Source: Pseudomonas oryzicola
Lineage (GTDB): Bacteria > Pseudomonadota > Gammaproteobacteria > Pseudomonadales > Pseudomonadaceae
Direction: 5' to 3'
DNA: 64,000 nt
NCBI RefSeq assembly: GCF_014269185.2
Contig: NZ_JABWRZ020000001.1
Coordinates: 3,807,001 to 3,871,000, forward strand
Shown here: positions 1 through 8,892 of the stretch, in pieces
Layout: each line of letters starts with the position of its first letter
Position numbering within the stretch: the stretch's first letter is position 1
Notes under the pieces: model-generated
Seen by the model: only the letters and a program-made list of their open reading frames with translations
What the model was told of the DNA's origin: nothing
Databases searched by the model: none
Program-made: the position numbers and the translations under genes

Positions 1-101
1 CGGTGATTTCCCACGTGCAGGAAATGCACGAACGCATCCCAGTGCAGATCCAGGTGCGCCGCCAGGGCAACGGCCTGAGTGACGTGGAGGTGTGCGGGTG
101 A
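1..101 (+). CDS. sbcC: SbcC exonuclease subunit, C-terminal end (partial)
   Basis: Only the last 32 codons are in the window (reading frame from base 3, TGA at 99-101). The peptide contains ISHVQEMHERIPVQIQV, which matches the end of the SbcC/Rad50-type ATPase after the Walker B/D-loop region. SbcC pairs with the SbcD nuclease to process DNA hairpins and double-strand ends. The gene starts upstream of the window. Its stop overlaps the GTG start of the next gene (GTGA), so the two are probably translated together. The identification rests on a short but characteristic tail. Confidence 0.85.
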   Translation, partial: VISHVQEMHERIPVQIQVRRQGNGLSDVEVCG

Positions 102-691
102 TCCTCTACTCGTTCCGCCGCTGCCCCTGGGCCATGCGCGCGCGCCTGGCCCTGCGCTATGCGGGGTGCGAGGTGGAGATTCGCGAGGTGGCGATGAAGA
201 ACAAGCCGGCAGAGCTGCTGGCCTTGTCGCCCAAGGGCACGGTGCCAGTGCTGGATACCGGTGCCGAGGTGCTGGAAGAGAGCCTGGACATCATGCACTG
301 GGCGCTGGCGCAAAACGACCCGCAGGACTGGCGGCTGCAGGCCGACCCTGCGGCGGCGCAGCAGGCTGAAACACTGATTGCGCGCAACGACAGCACGTTC
401 AAGGCGCAGGTGAACCTGTACAAGTATGCCGAGCGCTACCCCGAGCATACCCGCGAGCATTACCGCCAGCACGCCGAAGCCTGGCTGGCGGAACTCGAAG
501 GCCTGCTGGCAGGCAGGCCCTATTTGCTGGCCACGCACCCGAGCATTGCCGATGCCGCGTTGCTACCCCTGATGCGCCAGTTTGCCGGGGTCGAACCGCA
601 GTGGTTCGCCGAGGCGGCTTATCCGCGGGTGCGGAGCTGGCTGGAGGGGTGGTTGGCTTCGGAGCTGTTCAGGTCAGTCATGGCCAAATGA
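98..691 (+). CDS. Glutathione S-transferase-like protein
   Basis: A 197-residue thioredoxin-fold protein. The N-terminal half starts ILYSFRRCPWAMRARLAL, with CPWA at the site where GSTs carry their catalytic Cys/Ser and a cis-Pro segment (GTVPVL) following. The C-terminal half is helical as in GSTs, ending with the YPRVRSWLEGW region. I chose GTG at 98 because it overlaps the sbcC stop as GTGA and lies about 7 bases after a GGAGG Shine-Dalgarno. An in-frame GTG at 92 is too close to that site. The family conjugates or reduces electrophiles with glutathione; the substrate is not predictable. It is probably cotranscribed with sbcC. Confidence 0.9.
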   Translation: MILYSFRRCPWAMRARLALRYAGCEVEIREVAMKNKPAELLALSPKGTVPVLDTGAEVLEESLDIMHWALAQNDPQDWRLQADPAAAQQAETLIARNDSTFKAQVNLYKYAERYPEHTREHYRQHAEAWLAELEGLLAGRPYLLATHPSIADAALLPLMRQFAGVEPQWFAEAAYPRVRSWLEGWLASELFRSVMAK

Positions 692-739
692 ACAATAATC
701 AGCATTGCACGGTCCCACAGGATCCGTATCAGGCTTGAG

Positions 740-919
740 TCAGTGGTTGTGCTTGCCACTCAATGCCGCATGGAAATGGGCACTCTGGCGCAGGTACTGC
801 TCGGTGTAGCTGTGGGTAGCGGACGCTTTGCCGCTGCTGTCGGCATGGGCATGCGTGGGCAGAACGACCGAAGCGGAAATGGCGGATGCAGCAATGACCG
901 GGAAGAGATTGAAGTTCAT
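740..919 (-). CDS. Small secreted hypothetical protein
   Basis: A 59-residue ORF with a clear N-terminal signal peptide (hydrophobic stretch FPVIAASAISASVVL, then an Ala-His-Ala cleavage region near residue 27). The mature part is about 32 residues with a histidine-rich end (HFHAALSGKHNH). The ATG at 919 follows a GAGGTC ribosome site. A longer frame opening at 1045 lacks a sensible N-terminus. I do not recognise a named family. The His-rich tail could bind metal, but that is inference. It is a separate small unit between the GST gene and the convergent end of the lactonase region. Confidence 0.6.
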   Translation of the reverse strand: MNFNLFPVIAASAISASVVLPTHAHADSSGKASATHSYTEQYLRQSAHFHAALSGKHNH

Positions 920-1041
920 CTGGGCTGACCTCGACGGCGGTGGTTTGACGTTGGCCCGATCGGGCCTTAGGTCAAACTTACGCCGCCGAGGACGCCGGCA
1001 GAAATTCATTGCGGCAGTATCGGTTATCACGCCAATCGATA

Positions 1042-2172
1042 TCACTCGATGAACTTCAGGTCCGAAGGGGCGTCCTGCTTCAGCGTCTGCACCGTCTCCC
1101 CCAGCTCGCCGCTGCGCGGGTCACGGCGTATCACCACGATCTGGTTGCTCTTCTGGTTGGCCACCAGCAGGAAGTTGTCACTCGGGTCGAGAGCGAACTC
1201 CCGGGGATGATCACCCTCCACCGGGCGCCGCTGCAGAAACTTCAGTTGGCCGTCCTGCATGCCCACGCTGAAGGCGACGATCTCGTTGCTCGTGCCACGG
1301 TTGCTCACGTACAGGAAGCGCCCGTCCGCCGACAGGTGCAAGCCACCCGCCGCTTTCGCCGCCGCCTGCTGGCGCTCGGTCAGGGGCAGGCGCTGGCGTT
1401 CGACCAGGTTGCCGTCCTGCACGTCGAACATGACCACCTCGGCACTCATCTCCAAGGTCAGGTAGGCATGCCGGCCCTTGGCATCGAACAACAGGTGGCG
1501 CGGCCCGCTACCCGGTGGCAGCTCCACCGACGCCGGGATCGCCGGCGTCAACGGGTGGTCGGCGCTGGCGCCGTCGTAGCGGTAGATGAACACCTTGTCG
1601 GCGCCCAGGTCGCTGGCGTACAGGTGCCGACCGTCCGCTGACAGCACCAGCGAATGCACGTGGGCACTGGCCTGGCGCTCGGGGTTGATCCCGCTGGCCT
1701 GGTGCCGGGCATGTTGCACCACCGGCTTGAGCTTGCCGTCCCTGGCCACCGGGATCACCACCAGGCTGCTGCCGGGCTCGGGCTTGACCGCATAGTTGGC
1801 GACGAACAGGTAACGCTGGTCGCGGCTGAGGCTGGCATGGGTCGGCTCGTCACCCTGGCTGGCCACCTGGTTGAGGGGCTTGATCTCGCCCTTGGCACTG
1901 ACGCTGAAACTGCTGACCTGGCCGCCTGGGGTTTCATTGACCGCGAACAGCTGGCGCTGGTCGGCCGAGAGCACCAGCCACGAGGGGCTGACGCTTTTCA
2001 CCACTTGCAGCGGCGTGGGGTCGATGTGGCCGGTCTTGCTGTCAAAGCGATAACGGTAGATGCCCTGGCTGGCACCGTCGGTGTAACTGCCCACCAGCAA
2101 GGTGGCGGCATGGGCATTGAGGCTCAGGCTCATCAGGCTAGCGGCCAGCAGGCTCGTCCAGATCCGGTTCAT
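1042..2172 (-). CDS. Lactonase family beta-propeller protein (YbhE/6-phosphogluconolactonase-like), exported
   Basis: A 376-residue protein with a signal peptide (MNRIWTSLLAASLMSLSLNA) followed by blades typical of the YbhE-type lactonase family: TLLVGSYTDGASQGIYRYRFD, THASLSRDQRYLFVANY, SGPRHLLFDAKGRHAYLT, HPREFALDPSDNFLLVANQ. Cytoplasmic relatives hydrolyse 6-phosphogluconolactone. This one is predicted to be periplasmic, so a different lactone or a non-enzymatic role is possible. Three in-frame ATGs lie close together (2184, 2178, 2172); the last gives the most normal signal peptide. The start lies inside the 3' end of the upstream ORF (2138-2428), which suggests coupling. Confidence 0.85.
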   Translation of the reverse strand: MNRIWTSLLAASLMSLSLNAHAATLLVGSYTDGASQGIYRYRFDSKTGHIDPTPLQVVKSVSPSWLVLSADQRQLFAVNETPGGQVSSFSVSAKGEIKPLNQVASQGDEPTHASLSRDQRYLFVANYAVKPEPGSSLVVIPVARDGKLKPVVQHARHQASGINPERQASAHVHSLVLSADGRHLYASDLGADKVFIYRYDGASADHPLTPAIPASVELPPGSGPRHLLFDAKGRHAYLTLEMSAEVVMFDVQDGNLVERQRLPLTERQQAAAKAAGGLHLSADGRFLYVSNRGTSNEIVAFSVGMQDGQLKFLQRRPVEGDHPREFALDPSDNFLLVANQKSNQIVVIRRDPRSGELGETVQTLKQDAPSDLKFIE

Positions 2173-2428
2173 TGTCATTATCATCCGGGGCACGAAAGGC
2201 ACTCATACAGACTAGTCGATGCGCGCCGCTGGCATCGTCGAGTTGCCATTCGTCACCGATGGCGACGGCTGCGGCGACCTGTTCGGCGGTGAACACCCAG
2301 CGGCGCAGCTGGCGGCCGTCCATGCATTCGACGCTGAGGCCGGAGGCGTCGGCGGTGAAATCGAAAGCGTGCAGGCCGTCGATCAGGAGCATGTCGCAGG
2401 ACTGCAGGGCGGTGGCGAGGGGGGACAT
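2138..2428 (-). CDS. Small hypothetical protein (DUF5629-like)
   Basis: A 96-residue ORF containing DMLLIDGLHAFDF, VECMDGRQLRRWVFTAEQVAAA and an acidic C-terminus (DDNDNEPDLDEPAG). It resembles a short Pseudomonas family I associate with DUF5629, but I could not search. No function is known. No signal peptide or membrane segment is visible. Its 3' end overlaps the lactonase start by about 35 bases. Ribosome-site evidence for the ATG at 2428 is poor, so the start could be a later Met (for example residue 13). Confidence 0.65.
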   Translation of the reverse strand: MSPLATALQSCDMLLIDGLHAFDFTADASGLSVECMDGRQLRRWVFTAEQVAAAVAIGDEWQLDDASGAHRLVCMSAFRAPDDNDNEPDLDEPAGR

Positions 2429-2512
2429 GGCGGTACCAATCTGAAATGAACCGGCATTATAACCTTGGGGCTGCGTTGCCGGCGATGGGGCCGCAACGCG
2501 GCCCCGTGCGCT

Positions 2513-4912
2513 TCAATGGGCGAAAATCGAGCCCCCTTCCTTGCCCACCATCTTCTCCGGCTTGATCAGGAACCTGGCCAAGGCCGGCAGCAGCCACAGC
2601 GCACCAAACATGTTCCACAGCAACATGAAGGTCAGCATCAGGCCCATGTCCGCCTGGAACTTGATCGCCGAGAAGATCCAGGTGCACACACCAATCGCCA
2701 GGCACAACCCGGTGAACAGCACCGCCTTGCCGGTCGAGCGCAGGGTCTGGTAGTAGGCTTCCTGCAACGACAGCCCCGCGCGCAGGAAACTCTCCAGGCG
2801 GCTGTAGATGTAGATGCCGTAGTCCACGCCGATGCCGACGCCCAGCGCCACCACCGGCAGGGTCGCCACCTTGACCCCGATGCCCAGGTAGGCCATCAGC
2901 GCGTTGCCCAGCACCGAGGTCAGCACCAGTGGCAGGACGATGCACAGGGTGGCGGCGAACGAGCGGAAGGTGATCAGGCACATCACCGCCACGCAGATGT
3001 ACACCATGATCAGGATGGTCAGCTCGGCCGACTTGATCACTTCGTTGGTCGCCGCCTCGATGCCGGCGTTGCCCGCCGCCAGCAGGAACTGCAGGCCTTC
3101 CTTGTTGTGACTGTCGGCAAAGGCCTTGGCTACGGCAGTGACCCGCTCCAGAGTCTCGGCCTTGTGGTCGTTGAGGAACACCAGCACCGGTGCCAACGAA
3201 CAGTCGCCGTTGTACAGGCCATCGGCACGGGCGATGGAGTTGTTGAGGATGTCCGGGTTACGCGACAAGGTCTCCCACTTCAGGCTGCCCTCGTTCATGC
3301 CCTTGATCACCTGTTTGGACACGGTCACCAGGGAGATAGCCGATTGCACCCCCGGGGTGTTCTGCATGGTCCACATCAGCTCGTCGATCGGCGCCATGGT
3401 CGAGTGGACCGAGCAGTGTTCCGCCGGGGTCTTGACCATGATCACCAGCACATCGGAGCTGGTCGAGTAGTTGCTGATGATGAAGTTGTTGTCCTGGTTG
3501 TAGCGCGAGTCGGGGCGCAGTTCCGGCGCGCCCTGGTCGAGGTCGCCGATCTTCAGGTTCTGGCTGTACCACAGGCCACCGGCAAAGGCGACCAGCGCCA
3601 GCGCCACCGACACCGGTGCCACCCGGGCACTGGCGAAGTTCGACAGCAGGCGCCAGAACGGATGCTCGCGGGTGGCATCCTGCTTGCTGCGCGCGACAGC
3701 CTTGTTGCTGATGCCGACGTAGGAGATGGCCACCGGCAACAGGATCAGGTTGGTGAACACGATCACCGCCACGCCGATGGACGCGCCGATGGCCAGTTCC
3801 CGAATCACCCCGATGTCGATGATCAGCAGGGTGATGAAGCCCACGGCATCGGCGAGGATGGCGATCATCCCCGGCAGGAACAGCTGGCGGAAGGTGCGGC
3901 GGGCCGCGGTGAGGGCATTGTCGGCGTCGCTGGACTGCAGGGCGATGCCGTTGATTTTCTGCACCCCGTGGGAAATACCGATGGCGAAGATCAGGAACGG
4001 CACCAGCATCGAGTAGGGGTCCAGGCCGAAGCCCACCGCATGCATCAGGCCCAGCTGCCAGACCACCGCCACCAGGGTGGTGATGAGCACGGCGATGGTG
4101 CTGCGGATGCACCAGGTGAACCAGTACAACAACACCCAGGTGATGGCCAGGGCGATGCCGAAGAACAGCGCCACCATCACCAGGCCATCGATCAGGTCGC
4201 CGACCTTCTTGGCGAAGCCGATGATATGCACCTTGACGTTGGGGTTCTGTGCCTGGAACTTGTCGCGGATCTTCTCTTCCAGCTGGTGCGAGAACTGCTG
4301 GTAGTCCAGCTTCACCTGCCTGCCCGGGTCCTGCGGGTCGGGGTAGCTCTCCAGCAGCGGCACGTCGACGATGCTGGACTTGAAGTTGTTCGCCACCAGG
4401 CGCCCTACCTGGCCCGACTTGAGCACGTTGTCGCGCAGGGTATCGAGGCTGTCCTGGGAGCCGTTGTAGGTGTTGGGTATGACCTCGCCACCGGAGAACC
4501 CTTCTTCGGTCACCTCGCTCCAGCGCACACTGGGGCTCCACAGCGACTTCAGCCCGGCCCGGTCGACACCGGGGATGTAGAACACTTCGTCATGGACCTG
4601 GCGCAGGGTCTCCATGTAGTCCTTGTCGAAGATGTCGCCATTCACCGCTTCCACCGAGATACGCACGGTATTGCCGAGGTTGGCCAGGTCGTTGCGGTGC
4701 TCCATCATCTGCTCGATGAACGGGTGCTGCAGCGGGATCATCTTCTCGAAGCTGGTGGACGGGCGAATCTGCGTGGCCTGCCAGAACAGGAAAATGCTGA
4801 CCAGCAGGCACAGGGCGATGACCGCGGGGCGGTTGTTGAAGATCAGCCGTTCCAGCAGCGTGGCCTTGTCCTGGTGATGCGGGTGCATGGTGATGCTCTC
4901 CCTGCTGGTCAT
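2513..4912 (-). CDS. MMPL/RND-family exporter
   Basis: A 799-residue membrane protein with the duplicated MMPL/patched layout: one N-terminal helix (about residues 29-46), a large periplasmic loop, a block of helices (about 235-400) including LVPFLIFAIGISHGVQKING, a second periplasmic loop, and a second block near the C-terminus with LPVVALGVGIGVDYGIYIYSRLE. The GxxxDY-type motif in that block is the usual proton-relay region. The family exports lipids, hopanoids or hydrophobic compounds by proton motive force. It overlaps the upstream YCF48-type gene by 4 bases (ATGA), so the two are translationally coupled. In pseudomonads such pairs often sit with DUF1302/DUF1329 genes, which are absent here. 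Substrate unknown. Confidence 0.9.
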   Translation of the reverse strand: MTSRESITMHPHHQDKATLLERLIFNNRPAVIALCLLVSIFLFWQATQIRPSTSFEKMIPLQHPFIEQMMEHRNDLANLGNTVRISVEAVNGDIFDKDYMETLRQVHDEVFYIPGVDRAGLKSLWSPSVRWSEVTEEGFSGGEVIPNTYNGSQDSLDTLRDNVLKSGQVGRLVANNFKSSIVDVPLLESYPDPQDPGRQVKLDYQQFSHQLEEKIRDKFQAQNPNVKVHIIGFAKKVGDLIDGLVMVALFFGIALAITWVLLYWFTWCIRSTIAVLITTLVAVVWQLGLMHAVGFGLDPYSMLVPFLIFAIGISHGVQKINGIALQSSDADNALTAARRTFRQLFLPGMIAILADAVGFITLLIIDIGVIRELAIGASIGVAVIVFTNLILLPVAISYVGISNKAVARSKQDATREHPFWRLLSNFASARVAPVSVALALVAFAGGLWYSQNLKIGDLDQGAPELRPDSRYNQDNNFIISNYSTSSDVLVIMVKTPAEHCSVHSTMAPIDELMWTMQNTPGVQSAISLVTVSKQVIKGMNEGSLKWETLSRNPDILNNSIARADGLYNGDCSLAPVLVFLNDHKAETLERVTAVAKAFADSHNKEGLQFLLAAGNAGIEAATNEVIKSAELTILIMVYICVAVMCLITFRSFAATLCIVLPLVLTSVLGNALMAYLGIGVKVATLPVVALGVGIGVDYGIYIYSRLESFLRAGLSLQEAYYQTLRSTGKAVLFTGLCLAIGVCTWIFSAIKFQADMGLMLTFMLLWNMFGALWLLPALARFLIKPEKMVGKEGGSIFAH

Positions 4913-5928
4913 GGCTGCACCTCCTGGTCGGCACCCTGGGCAGTGGCCAGGTGCACACCTCCCTGCCCTACCAGCAGCAAGCCGCCATTGGCCAGGCCAC
5001 TGACACCGGCCAGGGCAATGCGGTCGGCGCGGTTGTAGACGCTGAAGGTCTGGCCATCGTCGGTGCTGCGCAGCACACTGCCGCCATTGCCGACCAGCAC
5101 CAGGCTGCCATCCTCGACAAGCGTAGCGCCTGCCAGGCCGAACTCGAGGTTGCCGCGTGCGGCCTTGAGTTCGATCGGCTGCCAGCTGTCACCGAAGTCA
5201 GTGGAACGGAACAGGTTGCCGCGCAGGCCGTAGGCCAGCAGTGCATGGGGCTGTGCCGTGCCGATCACGCCGAACAGCGAGCCCGCGTAGGGGCCCTGGA
5301 CCTTGGCCCAGGTCTGGCCGTTGTCGGCCGAGCGGAACATGCCGCCCTGCTCGCCGACGATGAACAGCCCGGCCTCGCGTACCTGGGCAATGCCGTTCAG
5401 GTGCAACTGGTCGGGGTTGTCCAGGCGCTCGGCCACGTCCTGCCAGTGCTGGCCGCCATCGGTGGTTTCCAGCAAGGCGCCGTAGGCGCCCACGGCAAAG
5501 CCATGCTGGGCGTCGAGGAAGGCCACATCGAGCAGGGGGGCTTCGCGGGAAAGGTCTTCGAACTGCTTGCTCCAGGTGGCGCCGCCATCGTTGCTGGTGA
5601 GCACCTGCGCATCATGGCCGACCGCCCAGCCGCGCTTGTCGTCGAGGAAGAACACCGCCGTCAGCAGTTGCCGGGTGGGCACCCGCGCCTGGGTCCAGGT
5701 TCTGCCCTGGTCGTCGGAGAAAAGGATATGACCGCGATCGCCCACTACCACAAGGCGCTTGCCGGCATGGGTGGCGTCGATCAGCAGGCTTTGGCTGGCC
5801 TTGGCCGATTCGGTGGAATATTCGTCGGCGGCAGCGGCTTGCACGCTGTCAGCCCACACGCCGAGCCCCAGCGCCAGTACCGCGCTGGCTGCCAATGGCC
5901 AGGCAAAGCGCCTGCTCTGTTCCCTCAT
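4909..5928 (-). CDS. YCF48-type beta-propeller (Asp-box) protein, exported
   Basis: A 339-residue protein with a signal peptide (AASAVLALGLGVWADSVQAAA) followed by at least six Asp-box repeats: SDDQGRTWTQ, SNDGGATWSK, TTDGGQHWQD, SADNGQTWAK, STDFGDSWQP and STDDGQTFSV. This is the pattern of the YCF48/Hcf136 photosystem II assembly-factor family, which in non-photosynthetic bacteria appears as a periplasmic partner of MMPL exporters. It is the first gene of a two-gene unit and overlaps the exporter by 4 bases. The inferred role is a periplasmic accessory to that exporter. Confidence 0.88.
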   Translation of the reverse strand: MREQSRRFAWPLAASAVLALGLGVWADSVQAAAADEYSTESAKASQSLLIDATHAGKRLVVVGDRGHILFSDDQGRTWTQARVPTRQLLTAVFFLDDKRGWAVGHDAQVLTSNDGGATWSKQFEDLSREAPLLDVAFLDAQHGFAVGAYGALLETTDGGQHWQDVAERLDNPDQLHLNGIAQVREAGLFIVGEQGGMFRSADNGQTWAKVQGPYAGSLFGVIGTAQPHALLAYGLRGNLFRSTDFGDSWQPIELKAARGNLEFGLAGATLVEDGSLVLVGNGGSVLRSTDDGQTFSVYNRADRIALAGVSGLANGGLLLVGQGGVHLATAQGADQEVQP

Positions 5929-6104
5929 GACTGTCCCCCTGTTGTGTTCTTGTCTGGTGGGTCAATGCACTGCAGGTACTGCGAAAAGCCTGATCTAGAG
6001 GCTTGCAATAGCTTGAGGGGATCGTAGCGGGGATATTTGCGGGAACACAACGGGCGGGGTGTTATGTTTTGTTGTCGGCTCCAAAAGCCGGGGCCGCCGT
6101 GCGG

Positions 6105-6191
6105 CCGTTCGCGGGCACGCCCGCTCCCACAGGGGTATCACAGGCCTTGAAAGCAGTGATAACCCTGTGGGAGCGGGCGTGCCCGCGAAGG
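6105..6191. repeat. Inverted pair of REP sequences
   Basis: Two copies of the P. putida-type REP core face each other (left about 6108-6134, right about 6164-6190) around a 29-base spacer. Each contains a palindrome of the form GCGGGCxxGCCCGC next to CTCCCACAGG or its complement. The pair fills most of the 293-base gap between the YCF48-type gene and pepN. It can form a stable hairpin at the 3' end of pepN. Confidence 0.9.
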
Positions 6192-6221
6192 GCTGCACAG
6201 CACCCCCAAGCTCTTCCAGGC

Positions 6222-8879
6222 TCAAGCCAGGCTCTTGCTCACAACCTCATACACATCACTGGACAGCTCACCAGAAGCCAGAATCCGCTCCAGCTCGCCC
6301 TTCATCAGGGCCTGACGCGCAGTGTCATACTTGCGCCAGCGGGTCAGTGGTGCCAGTTGCCGCGAGGCGATCTGCGGGTTCAGCGCATTCAGCTCGATCA
6401 CCAGGTCGGCCAGGAAGCGATACCCCGAACCATCCGCGGCATGGAAGTTGACCAGGTTCTGCCCGGCAAAGGCGCCGATCAACGCACGTACCTTGTTCGG
6501 GTTCTTCAGGGTGAACGCCGGGTGCTGCATCAGCGCCTTGACCCGCGCCAGCCCGCCCGGCAGCGCACTGGCCGCCTGCACGCTGAACCACTGGTCCATG
6601 ACCAGCGGGTTGTCCTTGAAGTGCTCGGCAAAGGCCTCCAGGGCCTTGGCCCGCTCGGCCTCGAACGGCGAGTTGACCAGCACGGCCAGTGCGGTCAGGC
6701 GCTCGGTCATGTTGTCGCAGTGCTCGAACTGCTCCAAAGTCGCCTGCAGCACCTGCGGCTTGCCGCTCTGCATCAGGTACGACAGCGCGATGTTCTGCAG
6801 GCTGCGGCGAGCGAAATGCTCGGCCGAGGCCACGTAGGCGGTGCTGCGCGACACTTCGCGGTTGGCCTGGTAGCGCGCCCACAGGGCGTCGAACAGCTTC
6901 TCGGCGATCTGCTGGCGGGCGAACTCGCGGGCAGCGTGGATGCCGTCCACGTCGGCCACCTGGCTGATCTCGGTGAGGTAGGCCTCACCCGGCAGCGAGA
7001 GCATTTCGGCAACCATGGCCGGGTCCAGCGACTCGTTGCCGAGCACAGTGCCCAGGGCGGTGATCAGGCGCTGGTCGAGCTTCAGTGCCTCGCCGCGCTG
7101 ATGCTGGCCGATCAGCGCCTGCAGCACCTGCACCGACAACTGCTGCCCCGCCTCCCAGCGATTGAAGCCGTCGCTGTCGTGCTGCATCAGGAACATCAGC
7201 TGGTCCCGGTCGTAGGGGAAGCTCAGCTTCACCGGTGCACTGAAACCACGCAGCAGCGACGGCAGCGGTTTGGCCTGGATGCCCTGGAAGGTGAAGGTCT
7301 GCTCGGTCTCGGTCACCGACAGCACGCGGCTGGTGCCCTGCGCCGTATCTTCGCCGGCAAGTTGCAGCGGCAGGTCGTTGCCTGCAGCATCCAGCAGGCC
7401 AAGCTCCACCGGGATCACGAACGGCAGCTTCTCGGCCTTGTCCGGGGTCGGCGGGCAGCTCTGGCGGAAGGTCAGGCTGTAGGTCTGCGCGGCCACATCA
7501 TAGGCCTCGCTGACTTCCAGGCGCGGGGTGCCGGCCTGGTTGTACCAGCGCTTGAACTGGGTGAAGTCGACGCCGTTGGCGTCTTCCATGGCCTTGATGA
7601 AATCGTCGGTGGTCACCGCCTGGCCATCGTGGCGCTCGAAGTACAGGTCGCTGCCCTTGCGGAAGCCTTCGGCCCCCAGCAGGGTACGCACCATGCGCAC
7701 CACTTCGGCACCCTTCTCGTACACGGTCAGGGTGTAGAAGTTGGAAATTTCGATGAAGCTGTCCGGGCGCACCGGATGCGCCATGGGGCCGGCGTCTTCG
7801 GCGAACTGGTGGGTACGCAGGTAGGCGACGTCCTCGATGCGCTTGACCGTGCGCGAGTTCATGTCGGCACTGAACTCGGCATCGCGGAACACCGTGAAGC
7901 CTTCCTTGAGCGACAGCTGGAACCAGTCACGGCAGGTGACGCGGTTGCCTGACCAGTTGTGGAAGTACTCGTGGGCCACTACGCCCTCGACGCGCTGGTG
8001 CGCGGCATCGGTAGCGGTTTCGGCACGGGCCAGCACACAGCTGGAGTTGAAGATGTTCAGGCCCTTGTTTTCCATGGCGCCCATGTTGAAGTCGTTGACC
8101 GCGACGATCATGAAGATGTCCAGGTCGTACTCGCGGCCATAGACTTCCTCGTCCCAGCGCATGGACTTCTTCAGGCTGACCATGGCGTGCTCGCACTTGT
8201 CGATGTTCTCGGGCTCGACGTAGATGCGCAGGGTCACGTCGCGGCCGGACTGGCGGGTGAAGCTGTCCTCGACGCACCACAGGTCACCGGCCACCAGGGC
8301 GAACAGGTAGGCCGGCTTCATGAACGGGTCTTCCCAGGTCGCCCAGTGGCGACCATCGTCTGCCGGCCCGCTGCCGATCGGGTTGCCGTTCGACAGCAAT
8401 ACCGGGTAGCGATGCTGCTCGGCGATCACCGTGGTGGTGAAGGTGCTCATCACATCCGGACGATCGAGGTAGTAGGTGATCTTGCGGAAGCCTTCGGCCT
8501 CGCACTGGGTGCAGAACATCTTGCCCGACTTGTACAAGCCTTCCAGCGCGGTGTTGCTCTCGGGGTGGATCTTCACGCTGGTGTCGAGGGTGAAGTGCTT
8601 GGCCTTGGGCTGCACGGTCAGGCTGTCGGCGTCGAGCTGGTAGTCGCCCGGCTGGAGTTCCTGGTCATCCAGCGAGGCGCGCAGCAGTTCCAGCTGCTGG
8701 CCATCGAGTACCAGTGGCGGCAGGCCGGCACCGCGTGCCGGGTTGCGGCGCATGACCAGTTGCGCGTGAACCAGGGTATGGTCCTCGAACAGCTCGAAGG
8801 TCAGGTGCGTCTCGTCGATCAGATACTCGGGCGCCTGGTAATCCTTGAGGTAGATCACTTGCGGTTGTTCGGTACGCAT
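6222..8879 (-). CDS. pepN: Aminopeptidase N
   Basis: An 885-residue M1 metallopeptidase of the E. coli PepN type, full length. The GAMEN substrate-recognition motif is at residues 267-271, the zinc motif HEYFH at 303-307 and the third zinc ligand Glu at 326 (LKEG). It removes N-terminal residues from peptides in the cytoplasm in the last steps of protein turnover. It is the last gene of a tight leftward series (nadK, phosphatase, rhomboid, DUF1315, DUF2797, pepN) and follows DUF2797 by only 13 bases. A REP pair lies just after its stop. Confidence 0.98.
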   Translation of the reverse strand: MRTEQPQVIYLKDYQAPEYLIDETHLTFELFEDHTLVHAQLVMRRNPARGAGLPPLVLDGQQLELLRASLDDQELQPGDYQLDADSLTVQPKAKHFTLDTSVKIHPESNTALEGLYKSGKMFCTQCEAEGFRKITYYLDRPDVMSTFTTTVIAEQHRYPVLLSNGNPIGSGPADDGRHWATWEDPFMKPAYLFALVAGDLWCVEDSFTRQSGRDVTLRIYVEPENIDKCEHAMVSLKKSMRWDEEVYGREYDLDIFMIVAVNDFNMGAMENKGLNIFNSSCVLARAETATDAAHQRVEGVVAHEYFHNWSGNRVTCRDWFQLSLKEGFTVFRDAEFSADMNSRTVKRIEDVAYLRTHQFAEDAGPMAHPVRPDSFIEISNFYTLTVYEKGAEVVRMVRTLLGAEGFRKGSDLYFERHDGQAVTTDDFIKAMEDANGVDFTQFKRWYNQAGTPRLEVSEAYDVAAQTYSLTFRQSCPPTPDKAEKLPFVIPVELGLLDAAGNDLPLQLAGEDTAQGTSRVLSVTETEQTFTFQGIQAKPLPSLLRGFSAPVKLSFPYDRDQLMFLMQHDSDGFNRWEAGQQLSVQVLQALIGQHQRGEALKLDQRLITALGTVLGNESLDPAMVAEMLSLPGEAYLTEISQVADVDGIHAAREFARQQIAEKLFDALWARYQANREVSRSTAYVASAEHFARRSLQNIALSYLMQSGKPQVLQATLEQFEHCDNMTERLTALAVLVNSPFEAERAKALEAFAEHFKDNPLVMDQWFSVQAASALPGGLARVKALMQHPAFTLKNPNKVRALIGAFAGQNLVNFHAADGSGYRFLADLVIELNALNPQIASRQLAPLTRWRKYDTARQALMKGELERILASGELSSDVYEVVSKSLA

Positions 8880-8892
8880 GTGCAGGTCCTTT

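Noticed and set aside
2465..5038. 857-codon plus-strand frame opposite the MMPL exporter
   Set aside because: It is a long antisense frame caused by GC3 bias; the opposite strand codes for a clear exporter with membrane motifs.
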